Origin: Pseudomonas sp. R28(2017)
GTDB lineage: Bacteria; Pseudomonadota; Gammaproteobacteria; Pseudomonadales; Pseudomonadaceae
Length of the DNA stretch: 64,000 nucleotides
Direction: 5' to 3'
Assembly: GCF_002112505.1 (NCBI RefSeq)
Contig: NZ_NEHW01000011.1
Coordinates: 62,001-126,000, forward strand
Part shown: positions 27,335 to 40,180 of the stretch, in pieces
How positions within the stretch are numbered: position 1 is the first letter of the stretch
How the letters are laid out: the number at the start of each line of letters is the position of its first letter
Program-made: the position numbers and the translations under genes
Notes under the pieces: model-generated
What the model saw: the letters and a program-made list of their open reading frames with translations, nothing else
Told to the model about the DNA's origin: nothing
Database searches by the model: none

Positions 27335-27826
27335 TCAGGAATGGGCTGGCAGGCGTACGAACGGATGGTCGTTGCCGTGGCTGTGGCTGTGCGGTGCGCT
27401 CTGGTAGGCGCCGGCTTCCGGTTCGAACGGCGCCTGCTCGGCCTCCACCGTCAGGCCCAGGCCGCGCAGCATGTCGTCGAGCACATGGTCATGCTGGTAA
27501 CGCAGCAAGCCCGGGTCGATCTGCAGCGGGACGTGGCGGTTGCCCAGGTGGTAGGCGGCGCGGGCCAGCAGGTGCGGGTCGGCACAGCGCACGGTCGATA
27601 CGGCTTCAGGTGCAGCCAGTACGCGGATCACCTGGTCTCCCGAGGCGTCGGCGAGCAACTCGCCGCCGCGCAGCAGGTGGCCACGTTCGAGCATCAGGCC
27701 GGCTTCGCGGCCGTCGTCGAGGGTCACGCGCAGGCGGCTCTTGATGCGGCTGTCGACGTCCAGGGTCACACTCCCGGTGACGGTGTCGGATGCTTCGATC
27801 CGGCGGGTCAGGACAATCATCTTCAC
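27335..27826 (-). CDS. ureE: Urease nickel metallochaperone UreE
   Basis: This 163-residue protein has the UreE peptide-binding domain and metal-binding domain with the dimer-interface His in LGNRHVPLQ. It ends in a short His-rich tail (HSHSHGNDH...H). UreE delivers Ni2+ to the UreG/UreF/UreD complex. It starts 4 bp after ureC; the first Met (MKMIVL) is taken as start, though the second is also possible. Confidence 0.95.
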   Translation of the reverse strand: MKMIVLTRRIEASDTVTGSVTLDVDSRIKSRLRVTLDDGREAGLMLERGHLLRGGELLADASGDQVIRVLAAPEAVSTVRCADPHLLARAAYHLGNRHVPLQIDPGLLRYQHDHVLDDMLRGLGLTVEAEQAPFEPEAGAYQSAPHSHSHGNDHPFVRLPAHS

Positions 27827-27830
27827 TCCT

Positions 27831-29530
<1,700 letters not shown>

Positions 29531-29534
<4 letters not shown>

Positions 29535-29848
29535 GCCCTGCCCTCCAGCGCACCCATCACCTTGCCCTGGAAGCCATGCACTTCACGCTTGCCGGCATAG
29601 GCCACCAGCTGCACGGTGCGCGACTGCCCCGGCTCGAAGCGCACGGCGGTACCGGCGGGGATATCGAGGCGAAAACCCCGGGCCGGTTCACGCTCGAACA
29701 CCAGCGCCTCGTTGACCTCGTAGAAGTGGTAGTGCGAACCGACCTGCACCGGCCGGTCGCCATGGTTGGCCACGCTGACGCTGACCGTGTCACGGCCGAC
29801 GTTGAGTTCGATGTCGCCAGCGGCGACCTGAATTTCACCTGGGATCAT
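29531..29848 (-). CDS. ureB: Urease subunit beta
   Basis: This 105-residue protein is the standard UreB, starting MIPGEIQ and with the family motifs GDRPVQVGSHYHFYE and RLDIPAGTAVRFEPG. It is a structural subunit of the urease trimer. It lies 19 bp after ureA and overlaps ureC. Confidence 0.97.
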
Positions 29849-29867
29849 GCTGGGCTCCTGCGCCAGG

Positions 29868-30170
29868 TCAGACGATAGGGTCGTGTACGGTCACCAGCTT
29901 GGTGCCGTCGGGGAAGGTCGCCTCGACCTGCACGTCATGCAGCATCTCGGCGACGCCCTCCATGACCTGCTCGCGGCCGATCACTTCGCGGCCCAGGCTC
30001 ATCAGCTCGGCCACCGTGCGGCCATCGCGGGCGCCTTCGAGCACCGCAGCGCTGATCAGCGCCACCGCCTCCGGGTAGTTGAGCTTCAGGCCACGGGCCA
30101 GGCGCCGTTCGGCCAGCAGCGCGGCGGTGAACAGCAGCAGTTTGTCTTTCTCTCTCGGGGTCAGCTCCAT
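29868..30170 (-). CDS. ureA: Urease subunit gamma
   Basis: This 100-residue protein begins MELTPREKDKLLLFTAALLA and contains LNYPEAVALI and VEATFPDGTKLVT, diagnostic of UreA. It is a structural urease subunit. It lies 9 bp after ureD in the operon ureD-A-B-C-E-J-F-G. Confidence 0.97.
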   Translation of the reverse strand: MELTPREKDKLLLFTAALLAERRLARGLKLNYPEAVALISAAVLEGARDGRTVAELMSLGREVIGREQVMEGVAEMLHDVQVEATFPDGTKLVTVHDPIV

Positions 30171-30179
30171 GGCGCTCTC

Positions 30180-31013
30180 TCAAGTGGCCCAGATGCGCGG
30201 CGGGCACGCGGCCAGGCCGATAACGGCCGGGCGCAGGGCATGCCAGAGGCGCTGCAGGGTGTGTTGCAGGTGTTGGTTGTCGTGATCGAGCAGGCGGATC
30301 ACCAGCAGCGAGCCGAGCAAGGTCGCGCCTGCGGGGGTGTCGAGTTCATCGAGCAGTGCGCGCACCTGCTCCAGCACGGCCGGGGTCGCAGGCGCTGCGC
30401 AGAAGGTGGCGACCAGCGGGTGGCCGCCGACCTTGGCCAGTTGCCCGCCTGCGATGCGCAGGCGCTCGTGCAGGCCGGGGTCGCCGGGCATCTCGATGCA
30501 CAACCGGCTGTCCAGTGCGCCTTGCTCGAAGCGCTCGTGCATCACTGGCCGGCCCAGGCACAGGGTTTCCCAGGCCAGCAGCCTGGCGCCGGGTTCGAGG
30601 GTGAAGCGGCTGTCGAGGCTGGCGCGCGCGCCGTTGAAGAAGATGCTGTCCTGTGGCAGCCATTCCAGGGTGCTGCCGGCCTGCAGGTGGAAGCGCTGGG
30701 CCAGCCGCGCGGTGGGGCCGATGCTGCGGTAGAACTTGCTGGCGCCCGGCATGGTCAGCAGCGCGTGGCTACCCGGCTCGAGGTGGATGTCCAGCTCCAG
30801 GCGGTCGCCGGCGACGATGCCGCCGGGCGGGTGAAGTACATAGACGTGGCACGGCGCACCCTCCGGATAAAAGGGGCGCTGCACCAAAAGCGGGCCGAAA
30901 TGCCGCCGCGCACCAAGGCGGGTCACGCCATTGCGCTCGACGAAGCGCAACTGCAGGTGGGCGCTCCATCCTGCATCTTGTTCAGATTGTTCCACCTGCT
31001 TTGCCAGTAACAT
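30180..31013 (-). CDS. ureD: Urease accessory protein UreD
   Basis: This 277-residue protein carries the UreD/UreH blocks VYVLHPPGGIVAGDRL, TMPGASKFYRS and LEWLPQDSIFFNGA. UreD binds apo-urease and, with UreF and UreG, forms the nickel-transfer complex. ATG 31013 gives the usual length; the longer upstream frame starts in non-coding DNA. It is the first gene of the operon; the roughly 270 bp up to the next divergent gene holds the promoter. Confidence 0.95.
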   Translation of the reverse strand: MLLAKQVEQSEQDAGWSAHLQLRFVERNGVTRLGARRHFGPLLVQRPFYPEGAPCHVYVLHPPGGIVAGDRLELDIHLEPGSHALLTMPGASKFYRSIGPTARLAQRFHLQAGSTLEWLPQDSIFFNGARASLDSRFTLEPGARLLAWETLCLGRPVMHERFEQGALDSRLCIEMPGDPGLHERLRIAGGQLAKVGGHPLVATFCAAPATPAVLEQVRALLDELDTPAGATLLGSLLVIRLLDHDNQHLQHTLQRLWHALRPAVIGLAACPPRIWAT

Positions 31014-31284
31014 CCTATAGCCCTTGAATTCCGTGGCTTGCCGATCGATCAAGGGCACTGGCGCCATGCAGCGCGATGCTGGCAGGCTGACCACTCGATC
31101 AAATTTCGCTGGCTGGATATAGCAGGTTGCGGGCCAACTACGCAGGTGAATGCAGATGAAATCTTCCTGGCGAAGGCTCTGGCATGGGGCATATGGGCTG
31201 GCCACGCACAGTGCGTGGGCGGCACTTGGCCCTGTTTCGGTGCTGCGCTAAAGTCTCTGTTTTGCCTCAGGCCAAGGAACCGCC

Positions 31285-31662
31285 ATGCCCCTCGCCCCTG
31301 CCATTCCGGTCCTGCGTATCTTCTCGGTAGACAAGGCCAAGGAGTTCTACCTGGACTTCCTGGGCTTCCAGCTCGACTGGGAACACCGCTTCAGCCCCGA
31401 CCTGCCCCTGTACGCGCAGGTCCACCGTGACGGGCTGATCCTGCACCTGAGCGAGCACCACGGCGATGCCTGCCCAGGCTCGACCGTGTTTGCCCGTACC
31501 GAAGACCTGCTGGCACTGCAGCGCGAACTGCTGGACAAGCAGTACGGCTATGCCCGTCCCGAGGCCGAACGGGTCGACTGGGGCTTGCAAATGCAGATTC
31601 GCGACCCGTTCGGCAACCTGTTGCGCTTCTGCCAGCAGATCGATGACGAGAGCGCCCAATGA
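31285..31662 (+). CDS. VOC-superfamily (glyoxalase/bleomycin-resistance-like) protein
   Basis: This 125-residue protein has the VOC fold with IPVLRIFSVDKAKEFYLDFLGF at the N-terminus and the closing IRDPFGNLLRF motif. Single-domain members of this type dimerise and either bind drugs (bleomycin) without metal or act as small dioxygenase/isomerase-like enzymes. No substrate can be deduced. Its stop overlaps the next gene by ATGA, so the two are co-translated. Confidence 0.85.
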   Translation: MPLAPAIPVLRIFSVDKAKEFYLDFLGFQLDWEHRFSPDLPLYAQVHRDGLILHLSEHHGDACPGSTVFARTEDLLALQRELLDKQYGYARPEAERVDWGLQMQIRDPFGNLLRFCQQIDDESAQ

Positions 31663-32018
31663 AAGCCCTGAGCAAACGCGAACTGGCCCGCCTGGAGCGT
31701 GAACTGGTCGCTTGCCTGACCGATGCCTGCGAAACCGCCAAGGCGGAGATCGTCGGGTTCAGCTGGTTGACCCATCGGCTGGACCCGGAGGACTTTCCGG
31801 CCAGTTTGCGCATTACCTGGGTGTTCGAGCGCGAGGCCGAAAAAGCAGCGGCGCTGGCTGGTACGGGCAAGGCGCGCATGCTGGCGCTGACGGCCCAGGC
31901 GCTCGATGAAGCCGGTGTGAAGCTGGACCACGTCGCCTGGCATGTGCGATTCGACAGTGAAGAGGCCTGTAGTCGCAGTCATGCCGGAGAATGGAACAGG
32001 CGCCTGCAGCAACGCTAA
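31659..32018 (+). CDS. Small conserved hypothetical protein
   Basis: This 119-residue, soluble, mixed-charge protein begins MKALSKRELARLERELVACL and has no signal peptide or TM segment. The 4-bp overlap with the VOC gene (ATGA) is strong evidence that it is real and functionally tied to it. I do not recognise a characterised family. Confidence 0.75.
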   Translation: MKALSKRELARLERELVACLTDACETAKAEIVGFSWLTHRLDPEDFPASLRITWVFEREAEKAAALAGTGKARMLALTAQALDEAGVKLDHVAWHVRFDSEEACSRSHAGEWNRRLQQR

Positions 32019-32043
32019 GGCCGGACGGGCCTTGTGCTGCCTG

Positions 32044-32145
32044 GGCCGGCTTCTTCGCGGGCACGCCCGCTCCCACAGGATTGGCGCGGCTCTCAACACT
32101 TGCGCGGTACCTGTGGGAGCGGGCGCGCCCGCGAAGAGGCCGGCC
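32044..32145. repeat. Paired REP sequence, GAAGAGGCCGG subtype
   Basis: Inverted REP arms (TGTGGGAGCGGGCGCGCCCG, then CGAAGAGGCCGGCC) enclose about 35 bases. The centre reads GGGC[G/A]CGCCC rather than GGGCTTGCCC, and pairing continues through GGCCGG on both sides. It separates the VOC pair from ilvE. Confidence 0.88.
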
Positions 32146-32283
32146 CGGGCAACCGAGAAGTCCCAGATAATGGCCAATTCGTGACTGGCCGTTCCCGATC
32201 CACGAGGTTTGTATTATCGTGGCGAGGTGCGCATATAACAGCAACCCGAGCGATCGGGCGTTTGCAAGACAATCGAGGGTGTC

Positions 32284-33303
32284 ATGAGTAACGAAAGCAT
32301 TAACTGGGACAAGCTGGGTTTCGACTACATCAAGACCGACAAGCGCTACCTGTCCGTATGGCGCAATGGTGAGTGGGACAAAGGCACCCTGACCGAAGAC
32401 AACGTGCTGCACATCAGTGAAGGCTCCACCGCCCTGCACTATGGCCAGCAGTGCTTCGAAGGCCTCAAGGCCTACCGTTGCAAGGACGGCTCGATCAACC
32501 TGTTCCGCCCCGACCAGAACGCCGCCCGCATGCAGCGCAGCTGCGCGCGCCTGCTGATGCCGCAGGTGCCGACCGATGTGTTCATCGAAGCGTGCAAGCA
32601 AGTGGTCAAGGCCAACGAGAAGTTCGTCCCACCGCACGGCAAGGGTGCCCTGTACCTGCGCCCATTCGTGATCGGCACCGGCGACAACATCGGCGTGCGC
32701 ACCGCCCCCGAGTTCATCTTCTCGGTGTTCGCCATCCCGGTCGGCTCGTACTTCAAGGGCGGCATGAAGCCGCACAACTTCCAGATCTCCAGCTTCGACC
32801 GTGCCGCCCCTCAGGGCACTGGCGCAGCCAAGGTCGGTGGCAACTACGCGGCCAGCCTGCAACCGGGCGCTGAAGCCAAGAAGGCCAACTTCGCCGACGC
32901 CATCTACCTCGATCCGCTGACCCACACCAAGATCGAGGAAGTCGGTTCGGCCAACTTCTTCGGCATCACCGCCAACAACGAATTCGTCACCCCGAAATCG
33001 GCCTCGGTACTGCCAGGCATCACCCGCCTGTCGCTGATGGAACTGGCGCAATCGCGCCTGGGCCTGACCGTGATCGAAGGCGACGTCGAGATCAACAAGC
33101 TCGACCGCTTCATCGAAGCCGGCGCCTGCGGCACCGCCGCCGTGATCACCCCGATCGGTGGCATCGAGTACAACGGCAAGCTGCACGTGTTCCACGACCT
33201 GGAAAAAGTCGGCCCGGTCACCCAGAAGCTCTACAACGAGCTGACCGGTATCCAGAGCGGCGACGTCGAAGCGCCTGCCGGCTGGATCGTCAAGGTCGCC
33301 TGA
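32284..33303 (+). CDS. ilvE: Branched-chain amino-acid aminotransferase
   Basis: This 339-residue class IV PLP enzyme transfers amino groups between glutamate and the 2-oxo acids of valine, leucine and isoleucine. The PLP lysine is Lys183 in AAKVGGNYAAS and the substrate-recognition block LHYGQQCFEGLKAYR is present. The long form fits the eukaryote-like BCAT type common in Pseudomonas. It is transcribed alone and ended by a strong terminator. Confidence 0.95.
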   Translation: MSNESINWDKLGFDYIKTDKRYLSVWRNGEWDKGTLTEDNVLHISEGSTALHYGQQCFEGLKAYRCKDGSINLFRPDQNAARMQRSCARLLMPQVPTDVFIEACKQVVKANEKFVPPHGKGALYLRPFVIGTGDNIGVRTAPEFIFSVFAIPVGSYFKGGMKPHNFQISSFDRAAPQGTGAAKVGGNYAASLQPGAEAKKANFADAIYLDPLTHTKIEEVGSANFFGITANNEFVTPKSASVLPGITRLSLMELAQSRLGLTVIEGDVEINKLDRFIEAGACGTAAVITPIGGIEYNGKLHVFHDLEKVGPVTQKLYNELTGIQSGDVEAPAGWIVKVA

Positions 33304-33324
33304 GCCGCCGCGCCATGCTGATCG

Positions 33325-33358
33325 ACGGGGCATGCCAGACACTGGCATGCCCCGTTTT
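33325..33358 (+). terminator. Rho-independent terminator after ilvE
   Basis: A 14-bp perfect stem (ACGGGGCATGCCAG/CTGGCATGCCCCGT) with an ACA loop is followed by TTTGTTTT. It begins 22 bases after the ilvE stop codon and also insulates the downstream response-regulator gene. Confidence 0.9.
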
Positions 33359-33448
33359 GTTTTACCCGGCGTAGATGAATTTTTCTTAAATCGCCGTTTG
33401 GCTATTCTTTGGCACAATCAAGTCTCCATTAGACGCCCAGGAACGAGC

Positions 33449-34129
33449 ATGCCACGCGTACTGACCATCGAAGACGACGCCGTCACCGGCCAGGAAATCG
33501 TCGCCGAACTCTCCAGCCACGGCCTGGAAGTGGATTGGGCCGACAACGGCCGCGAAGGCCTGGCCAAGGCCATCGCCGGCGGTTACGACCTGATCACCGT
33601 AGACCGCATGCTGCCCGAGGTCGATGGCCTGACGATCGTCACTACCCTGCGCAACCTCAAAATCGCCACGCCGATCCTGATGATCAGCGCCCTGTCCGAC
33701 GTGGACGAGCGCGTGCGCGGCCTGCGTGCCGGTGGCGACGACTACCTGACCAAGCCGTTCGCCTCCGACGAGATGGCGGCACGGGTCGAAGTACTGCTGC
33801 GGCGCAACAGCGTGCCCATGACCCAGACCCGCCTGCAGGTCGCCGACCTGCAGCTCGACCTGATCAGCCACGAGGCCCGCCGCGGCGAACATACCCTCAA
33901 CCTGCTGCCCACCGAGTACAAGCTGCTGGAATACCTGATGCGCCACAGCGGCCAGGTGATCACGCGGATGATGATCTTCGAGGAAGTCTGGGGTTACCAC
34001 TTCGACCCGGGCACCAACCTGATCGACGTGCACATCGGCCGCCTGCGCAAGAAGATCGACTCCCCCGGCCAGTCGCCGCTGATCCGTACGGTACGGGGCT
34101 CGGGCTATGCCATTGCTGAACCCGTCTAA
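33449..34129 (+). CDS. OmpR-family response regulator
   Basis: This 226-residue protein has a receiver domain with phospho-acceptor Asp52 (TVDRMLPEVDG) and Lys102 (YLTKPF), then an OmpR winged helix ending in VRGSGYAIAEPV. ATG 33449 gives the normal MPRVLTIEDD start; the upstream extension overlaps the ilvE terminator. It overlaps the kinase gene by 23 bp. Targets are unknown; the family resembles metal- or envelope-stress regulators. Confidence 0.95.
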   Translation: MPRVLTIEDDAVTGQEIVAELSSHGLEVDWADNGREGLAKAIAGGYDLITVDRMLPEVDGLTIVTTLRNLKIATPILMISALSDVDERVRGLRAGGDDYLTKPFASDEMAARVEVLLRRNSVPMTQTRLQVADLQLDLISHEARRGEHTLNLLPTEYKLLEYLMRHSGQVITRMMIFEEVWGYHFDPGTNLIDVHIGRLRKKIDSPGQSPLIRTVRGSGYAIAEPV

Positions 34130-35498
34130 GGGCTGGAGTTCGTCCACCAGCCGCCTGCTGGCGCTGTACAGCTTTCTGTTCGTGGCCTGGAGCAGCATCC
34201 TCATGGGGGTGCTGTACTTCGAGGTCTCCAGTTACCTGAACAAGCTCACCCGCCACTCCATGCTGCAGCGCCAGCACCTGTTCGCGCACATGAGCGGCAA
34301 GCAGCTGGACGACGCCCTGGTCGCCAGCCAGGCCTTCGAAGAGCGCAGCTTCGATGCCTATGGCCTGTTCGACGCCCAGCTCAACCCGGTGGGCGGGCGC
34401 ATCCGGGCGATCCCGCCGGACCTTGGCCTGGACGGCAAGGTGCACGAACTCAAGCGCTGCCTGGACGCCGACGACCCGCACATGCCCCGCGACAGCTGCG
34501 ATGCCGTGGCGATCAAGGTGCAGGATGGCCGCTGGCTGGTGCTGTTCCGCGACAACGGCTCGCTGTTCGTGGTCACCCGCATCATCCTGCATGCGTTGCT
34601 GTGGGGTATCTCGCTCACCCTGATTCCGGGGTTTGCCGGTTGGTACCTGCTGCGCCGCCGCCCGCTAAAGCGCATTCGTGCGATTCAGGCCCAGGCCGAG
34701 CTGATCGTCGCCGGCGACCTCACTCACCGTTTGCCGCTGTCGGCACGCCGTGACGAGCTGGACATGCTGGCCGATATCGTCAATGCCATGCTCGACCGCA
34801 TAGAACGGCTGATGCACGAGGTCAAGGGCGTATGCGACAACATCGCCCACGACCTGCGCACGCCGCTGACCCGCCTGCGGGCGCAGCTGTACCGCATCCG
34901 CCAGCAAAGCGACGTCGATTCGCCCCAGGCCGAGGCACTGGACCAGGCCATTGGCGAGACCGACACACTGATGGCCCGCTTCCGTGGCCTGTTGCGCATC
35001 AGCGAGCTTGAAGATCGCCAGCGTCGGGCTGGTTTCGTTCAGCTCGACCCGCACGAGCTGCTGGTGGAACTGCACGACTTCTATCTGCCATTGGCCGAGG
35101 ATGGCGGTATTCGCCTGAACCTGGAGCAGCCGGCGCAGTTGCCAGCCTTGCACGGTGACCGCGAGCTGCTGTTCGAAGCACTGGCCAACCTGGTGGGCAA
35201 TGGCATCAAGTTCACGCCCGAAGGCGGCCGCGTTGCCATCAGGGCGACACAGGATGAGCTGGGCGTGCACATCGCCATAGAAGACAGCGGGCCGGGCATT
35301 CCCGAAGAGGAACGGGCTGCGGTGTTGAAGCGCTTCTATCGCAGCGAGGAAGGCCACCGCCACTCCGGGTTCGGGCTGGGGTTGTCGATCGTTGCGGCGA
35401 TCGTCGACCTGCACGGGTTCGGGCTGGAGATTGGCGAAAGCGAGCTGGGCGGGGCGAAGCTGGTGTTGCACTGCCCGTTGGCCGGGTTGCCCAGATAA
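34107..35498 (+). CDS. Sensor histidine kinase of the OmpR-type pair
   Basis: This 463-residue inner-membrane kinase has TM1 (about 18-38), a periplasmic sensor of about 115 residues, TM2 (about 160-182), a HAMP linker, a HisKA domain with His248 (NIAHDLRTPLTR) and an HATPase domain (N box LANLVGNGIKF, G box DSGPGIP, lid GFGLGLSI). The periplasmic part has two cysteines (119, 131) that could pair. It forms a two-component system with the preceding gene; the signal is unknown. Confidence 0.94.
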   Translation: MPLLNPSKGWSSSTSRLLALYSFLFVAWSSILMGVLYFEVSSYLNKLTRHSMLQRQHLFAHMSGKQLDDALVASQAFEERSFDAYGLFDAQLNPVGGRIRAIPPDLGLDGKVHELKRCLDADDPHMPRDSCDAVAIKVQDGRWLVLFRDNGSLFVVTRIILHALLWGISLTLIPGFAGWYLLRRRPLKRIRAIQAQAELIVAGDLTHRLPLSARRDELDMLADIVNAMLDRIERLMHEVKGVCDNIAHDLRTPLTRLRAQLYRIRQQSDVDSPQAEALDQAIGETDTLMARFRGLLRISELEDRQRRAGFVQLDPHELLVELHDFYLPLAEDGGIRLNLEQPAQLPALHGDRELLFEALANLVGNGIKFTPEGGRVAIRATQDELGVHIAIEDSGPGIPEEERAAVLKRFYRSEEGHRHSGFGLGLSIVAAIVDLHGFGLEIGESELGGAKLVLHCPLAGLPR

Positions 35499-35520
35499 CG
35501 ACTGGGGCCGCTTTGCGGCC

Positions 35521-35584
35521 CTTCGCGGGCAAGCCCGCTCCCACAGTGAATGCATGCGCTGTGGGGGCGGGCTTGCCCGCGAAA
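35521..35584. repeat. Paired REP sequence
   Basis: Inverted arms CTTCGCGGGCAAGCCCGCTC and its complement with a GTGGGGGCGGGCTTGCCCGC variant sit between the convergent kinase and cysS genes. The right arm carries a GGGGG instead of GGGAG change. Confidence 0.9.
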
Positions 35585-35611
35585 GGCTGCAAGGCAGCCC
35601 CGATTGCTTGA

Positions 35612-36994
35612 TCAGTCAGCCAGACGCCAGGTAGTCGCGCCCTTGCTGTCTTCCAGCACCACGCCCATGGCCGTGATCTGGTCACGGATGCGGTCGGACT
35701 CGGCCCAGTTCTTGTCCGCACGCGCCTGCAGGCGCGCCTGGATCAAGGCTTCCACTTCAGCCGCATCGACCTTGCCTTCGGCCCCGGCACGCAGGAAGTC
35801 ATCGGCCTCCAGCTGCAGCACACCCAGCACATCACCCAGCTCACGCAGGCGACCGGCCAGGCCCGCCGCCGCCTCGACATCGCTGTCACGCAGGCGGTTG
35901 ATCTCGCGCACCAGGTCGAACAGCACGGCGCAGGCTTCCGGGGTACCGAAGTCGTCGTTCATCGCCACGCTGAAGCGCTCGACGAACGCTTCGCCACCTT
36001 TGGCAGCCACCCGCGGCAGGCCCCGCAGGGCGTGGTAGAAGCGCTCCAGGGCACCCTTGGCATCGCGCAGGCTGTCTTCGGAGTAGTTGATGGCGCTGCG
36101 GTAGTGGCTGGCCACCAGCAGGTAGCGCACCACCTCCGGGTGGTACTTGTCGAGCACGTCACGGATGGTGAAGAAGTTGTTCAACGACTTGGACATCTTC
36201 TCGCCATTGATACGGATCATGCCGCAGTGCATCCAGCTGTTGGCGTACTGCTTGCCGGTGGCTGCCTCGCTCTGCGCGATCTCGTTCTCGTGGTGCGGGA
36301 ACTCCAGGTCGCTGCCGCCACCGTGGATGTCGAAGCTCTCGCCCAGGCAGCAGGTGGACATCACCGAGCACTCGATGTGCCAGCCCGGACGGCCCGGGCC
36401 CCACGGCGAATCCCAGTACGGCTCGCCCGGCTTGACGCCTTTCCACAGCACGAAGTCCAGGGGGTCCTGCTTGGCTTCGTCGACCTCGATGCGCGCACCG
36501 ATGCGCAGGTCTTCGATCTTCTTGCGCGACAGCTTGCCGTAGCCGACGAACTTGCCGACCCGGTAGTACACGTCACCGTTGCCTGGTGCGTAGGCGTAGC
36601 CCTTGTCGATCAGGGTCTGGATCATCGCGTGCATGCCGGCGATATGGTCGGTGGCACGCGGCTCCAGGTCCGGCTTGAGGATGTTCAGGCGGCGCTCGTC
36701 TTCGTGCATCGCGTCGATCATGCGCGCGGTCAGGGCGTCGAACGCCTCGCCGTTTTCGTTGGCGCGGTTGATGATCTTGTCGTCGATGTCGGTGATGTTG
36801 CGCACGTAGGTCAGGTCGTAGCCGCTTTTACGCAGCCAGCGGGTCACCAGGTCGAACGCCACCATGCTGCGGCCGTGGCCAAGGTGGCAGTAGTCGTACA
36901 CGGTCATGCCGCACACGTACATGCGCACCTTGTTGCCATCCAGCGGCTTGAAGGCTTCCTTGGTCTTGCTCAGCGTGTTGTAGATGGTAAGCAC
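35612..36994 (-). CDS. cysS: Cysteinyl-tRNA synthetase
   Basis: This 460-residue class I synthetase charges tRNA-Cys. The HIGH-type motif is HLGH (37-40) after the zinc Cys28 (YVCGMTVYD), and the KMSKS motif lies in GEKMSKSLNNF. Other zinc ligands are present in HIECSVM and the HHENE block. It lies 9 bp after glnS on the same strand, so the two synthetase genes are probably co-transcribed. Confidence 0.97.
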   Translation of the reverse strand: MLTIYNTLSKTKEAFKPLDGNKVRMYVCGMTVYDYCHLGHGRSMVAFDLVTRWLRKSGYDLTYVRNITDIDDKIINRANENGEAFDALTARMIDAMHEDERRLNILKPDLEPRATDHIAGMHAMIQTLIDKGYAYAPGNGDVYYRVGKFVGYGKLSRKKIEDLRIGARIEVDEAKQDPLDFVLWKGVKPGEPYWDSPWGPGRPGWHIECSVMSTCCLGESFDIHGGGSDLEFPHHENEIAQSEAATGKQYANSWMHCGMIRINGEKMSKSLNNFFTIRDVLDKYHPEVVRYLLVASHYRSAINYSEDSLRDAKGALERFYHALRGLPRVAAKGGEAFVERFSVAMNDDFGTPEACAVLFDLVREINRLRDSDVEAAAGLAGRLRELGDVLGVLQLEADDFLRAGAEGKVDAAEVEALIQARLQARADKNWAESDRIRDQITAMGVVLEDSKGATTWRLAD

Positions 36995-37003
36995 GGCGAT
37001 TCC

Positions 37004-38707
<1,704 letters not shown>

Positions 38708-38943
38708 AGGATCCTTGAATGCACGTGTCCGGCCTGGGTAGGCCGATTGAATCAAAGGGCCTATCATAGCCGAAGCAGTCAAGCTGCTGACAGCCGGGCA
38801 CCGACAAACTGGCGCGATTTATCGCGAACCGTGCAAAATGTTCGCTGTGCGCCATGTGTCGCGGTAGCCCGATCCTGCGTCAGGTGACTACACGCGCCCT
38901 GCGCAGCCTATTTCCTGTATGCCTTGAAAGAGCGAATTTCAGC

Positions 38944-39447
38944 ATGTCCAAAGTCAAACTGAGCACCAACCACGGCGACATCGTTCTGCAACTGAACGCT
39001 GAGAAAGCCCCGCTGACCGTGGCCAACTTCATTGAGTACGTCAAGGCCGGCCATTACAGCAACGTCGTCTTCCACCGCGTGATCAAGGGCTTCATGATCC
39101 AGGGCGGCGGTTTCGAGCCTGGCATGAACGAAAAGCGTGACAAGCGTGCCAGCATCCAGAACGAAGCCGACAATGGCCTGAAGAACGACAAGTACACCAT
39201 CGCCATGGCCCGTACCATGGATCCGCACTCCGCTTCCGCGCAGTTCTTCATCAATGCCTCCAACAATGACTTCCTCAACCACAGCGGCAAGAACACCCAG
39301 GGCTGGGGCTACGCCGTTTTCGGCGAAGTGATCGAAGGCCGTGAGGTCGTCGACGCCATCGAAAAGGTTGCCACCGGTTCCAAGGCCGGCCACCAGGACG
39401 TGCCGAAAGACGACGTGATCATCGAGAAAGCCGAGATCATTGAGTGA
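38944..39447 (+). CDS. ppiB: Cytoplasmic peptidyl-prolyl cis-trans isomerase (cyclophilin)
   Basis: This 167-residue cyclophilin has the active-site Arg in VVFHRVIKGFMIQGG and the conserved SASAQFFIN and GWGYAVFG blocks. It lacks a signal peptide, so it is the cytoplasmic PpiB type. ATG 38944 gives the standard length. It overlaps lpxH by GTGA. Confidence 0.95.
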   Translation: MSKVKLSTNHGDIVLQLNAEKAPLTVANFIEYVKAGHYSNVVFHRVIKGFMIQGGGFEPGMNEKRDKRASIQNEADNGLKNDKYTIAMARTMDPHSASAQFFINASNNDFLNHSGKNTQGWGYAVFGEVIEGREVVDAIEKVATGSKAGHQDVPKDDVIIEKAEIIE

Positions 39448-40166
39448 TACTGCTGATCTCCGATCTGCATCTGCAAGAAGAACGCCCGGACATCACCCGG
39501 GCGTTTCTTGATCTGCTCGACGGCCGCGCCCGTCACGCCAAGGCGTTGTACATCCTCGGTGACTTTTTCGAAGCGTGGATCGGCGACGATGCCATGACCC
39601 CGTTCCAGCGGTCGATCTGCCAGGCCTTGCGCCAGCTCAGCGACAGCGGCACGGCGATCTACCTGATGCATGGCAACCGCGACTTCCTGATCGGCCAGGA
39701 CTTCTGCGCGGCCGCCGGCTGCACGCTGCTGGCCGACCCGAGCGTGATCGAACTGGGCGGTGAGCAGGTCTTGCTGATGCATGGCGACACCCTGTGCACC
39801 CGCGACGTTGGCTACATGAAGATGCGCCGCTACTTGCGCAACCCGGTGAGCCTGTGGGTCCTCCGGCATCTGCCGCTGGCCACCCGGCAGAAACTGGCGC
39901 GCAAGCTGCGCAGCGAAAGCCGTGCTCAGGTCCGCATGAAGGCCACCGAAATCGTCGACGTCACGCCAGAGGAAGTACCGAAGGTGATGGCGGCGCACGG
40001 CGTGCGCACGCTGGTGCATGGCCATACCCACCGGCCGGCGATTCACAAGCTGGTGGTGGAGGGCGAACCGGCACGGCGCATCGTGCTGGGGGATTGGGAC
40101 CGGCGCGGCTGGACCCTGCAGGTCGATGGGCAAGGCTTTGCCCTGGAGCCGTTCGAGTTCTCCTGA
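39444..40166 (+). CDS. lpxH: UDP-2,3-diacylglucosamine diphosphatase
   Basis: This 240-residue calcineurin-like phosphoesterase carries the two-metal motifs SDLHL, GDFFEAW, GNRDF, HGD and HGHTHRP. It makes lipid X (2,3-diacylglucosamine-1-phosphate) in lipid A synthesis at the inner membrane. The start is GTG 39444, overlapping the ppiB stop, so translation is coupled. Confidence 0.96.
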   Translation: MILLISDLHLQEERPDITRAFLDLLDGRARHAKALYILGDFFEAWIGDDAMTPFQRSICQALRQLSDSGTAIYLMHGNRDFLIGQDFCAAAGCTLLADPSVIELGGEQVLLMHGDTLCTRDVGYMKMRRYLRNPVSLWVLRHLPLATRQKLARKLRSESRAQVRMKATEIVDVTPEEVPKVMAAHGVRTLVHGHTHRPAIHKLVVEGEPARRIVLGDWDRRGWTLQVDGQGFALEPFEFS

Positions 40167-40180
40167 ACGTCCAAGCCAGG

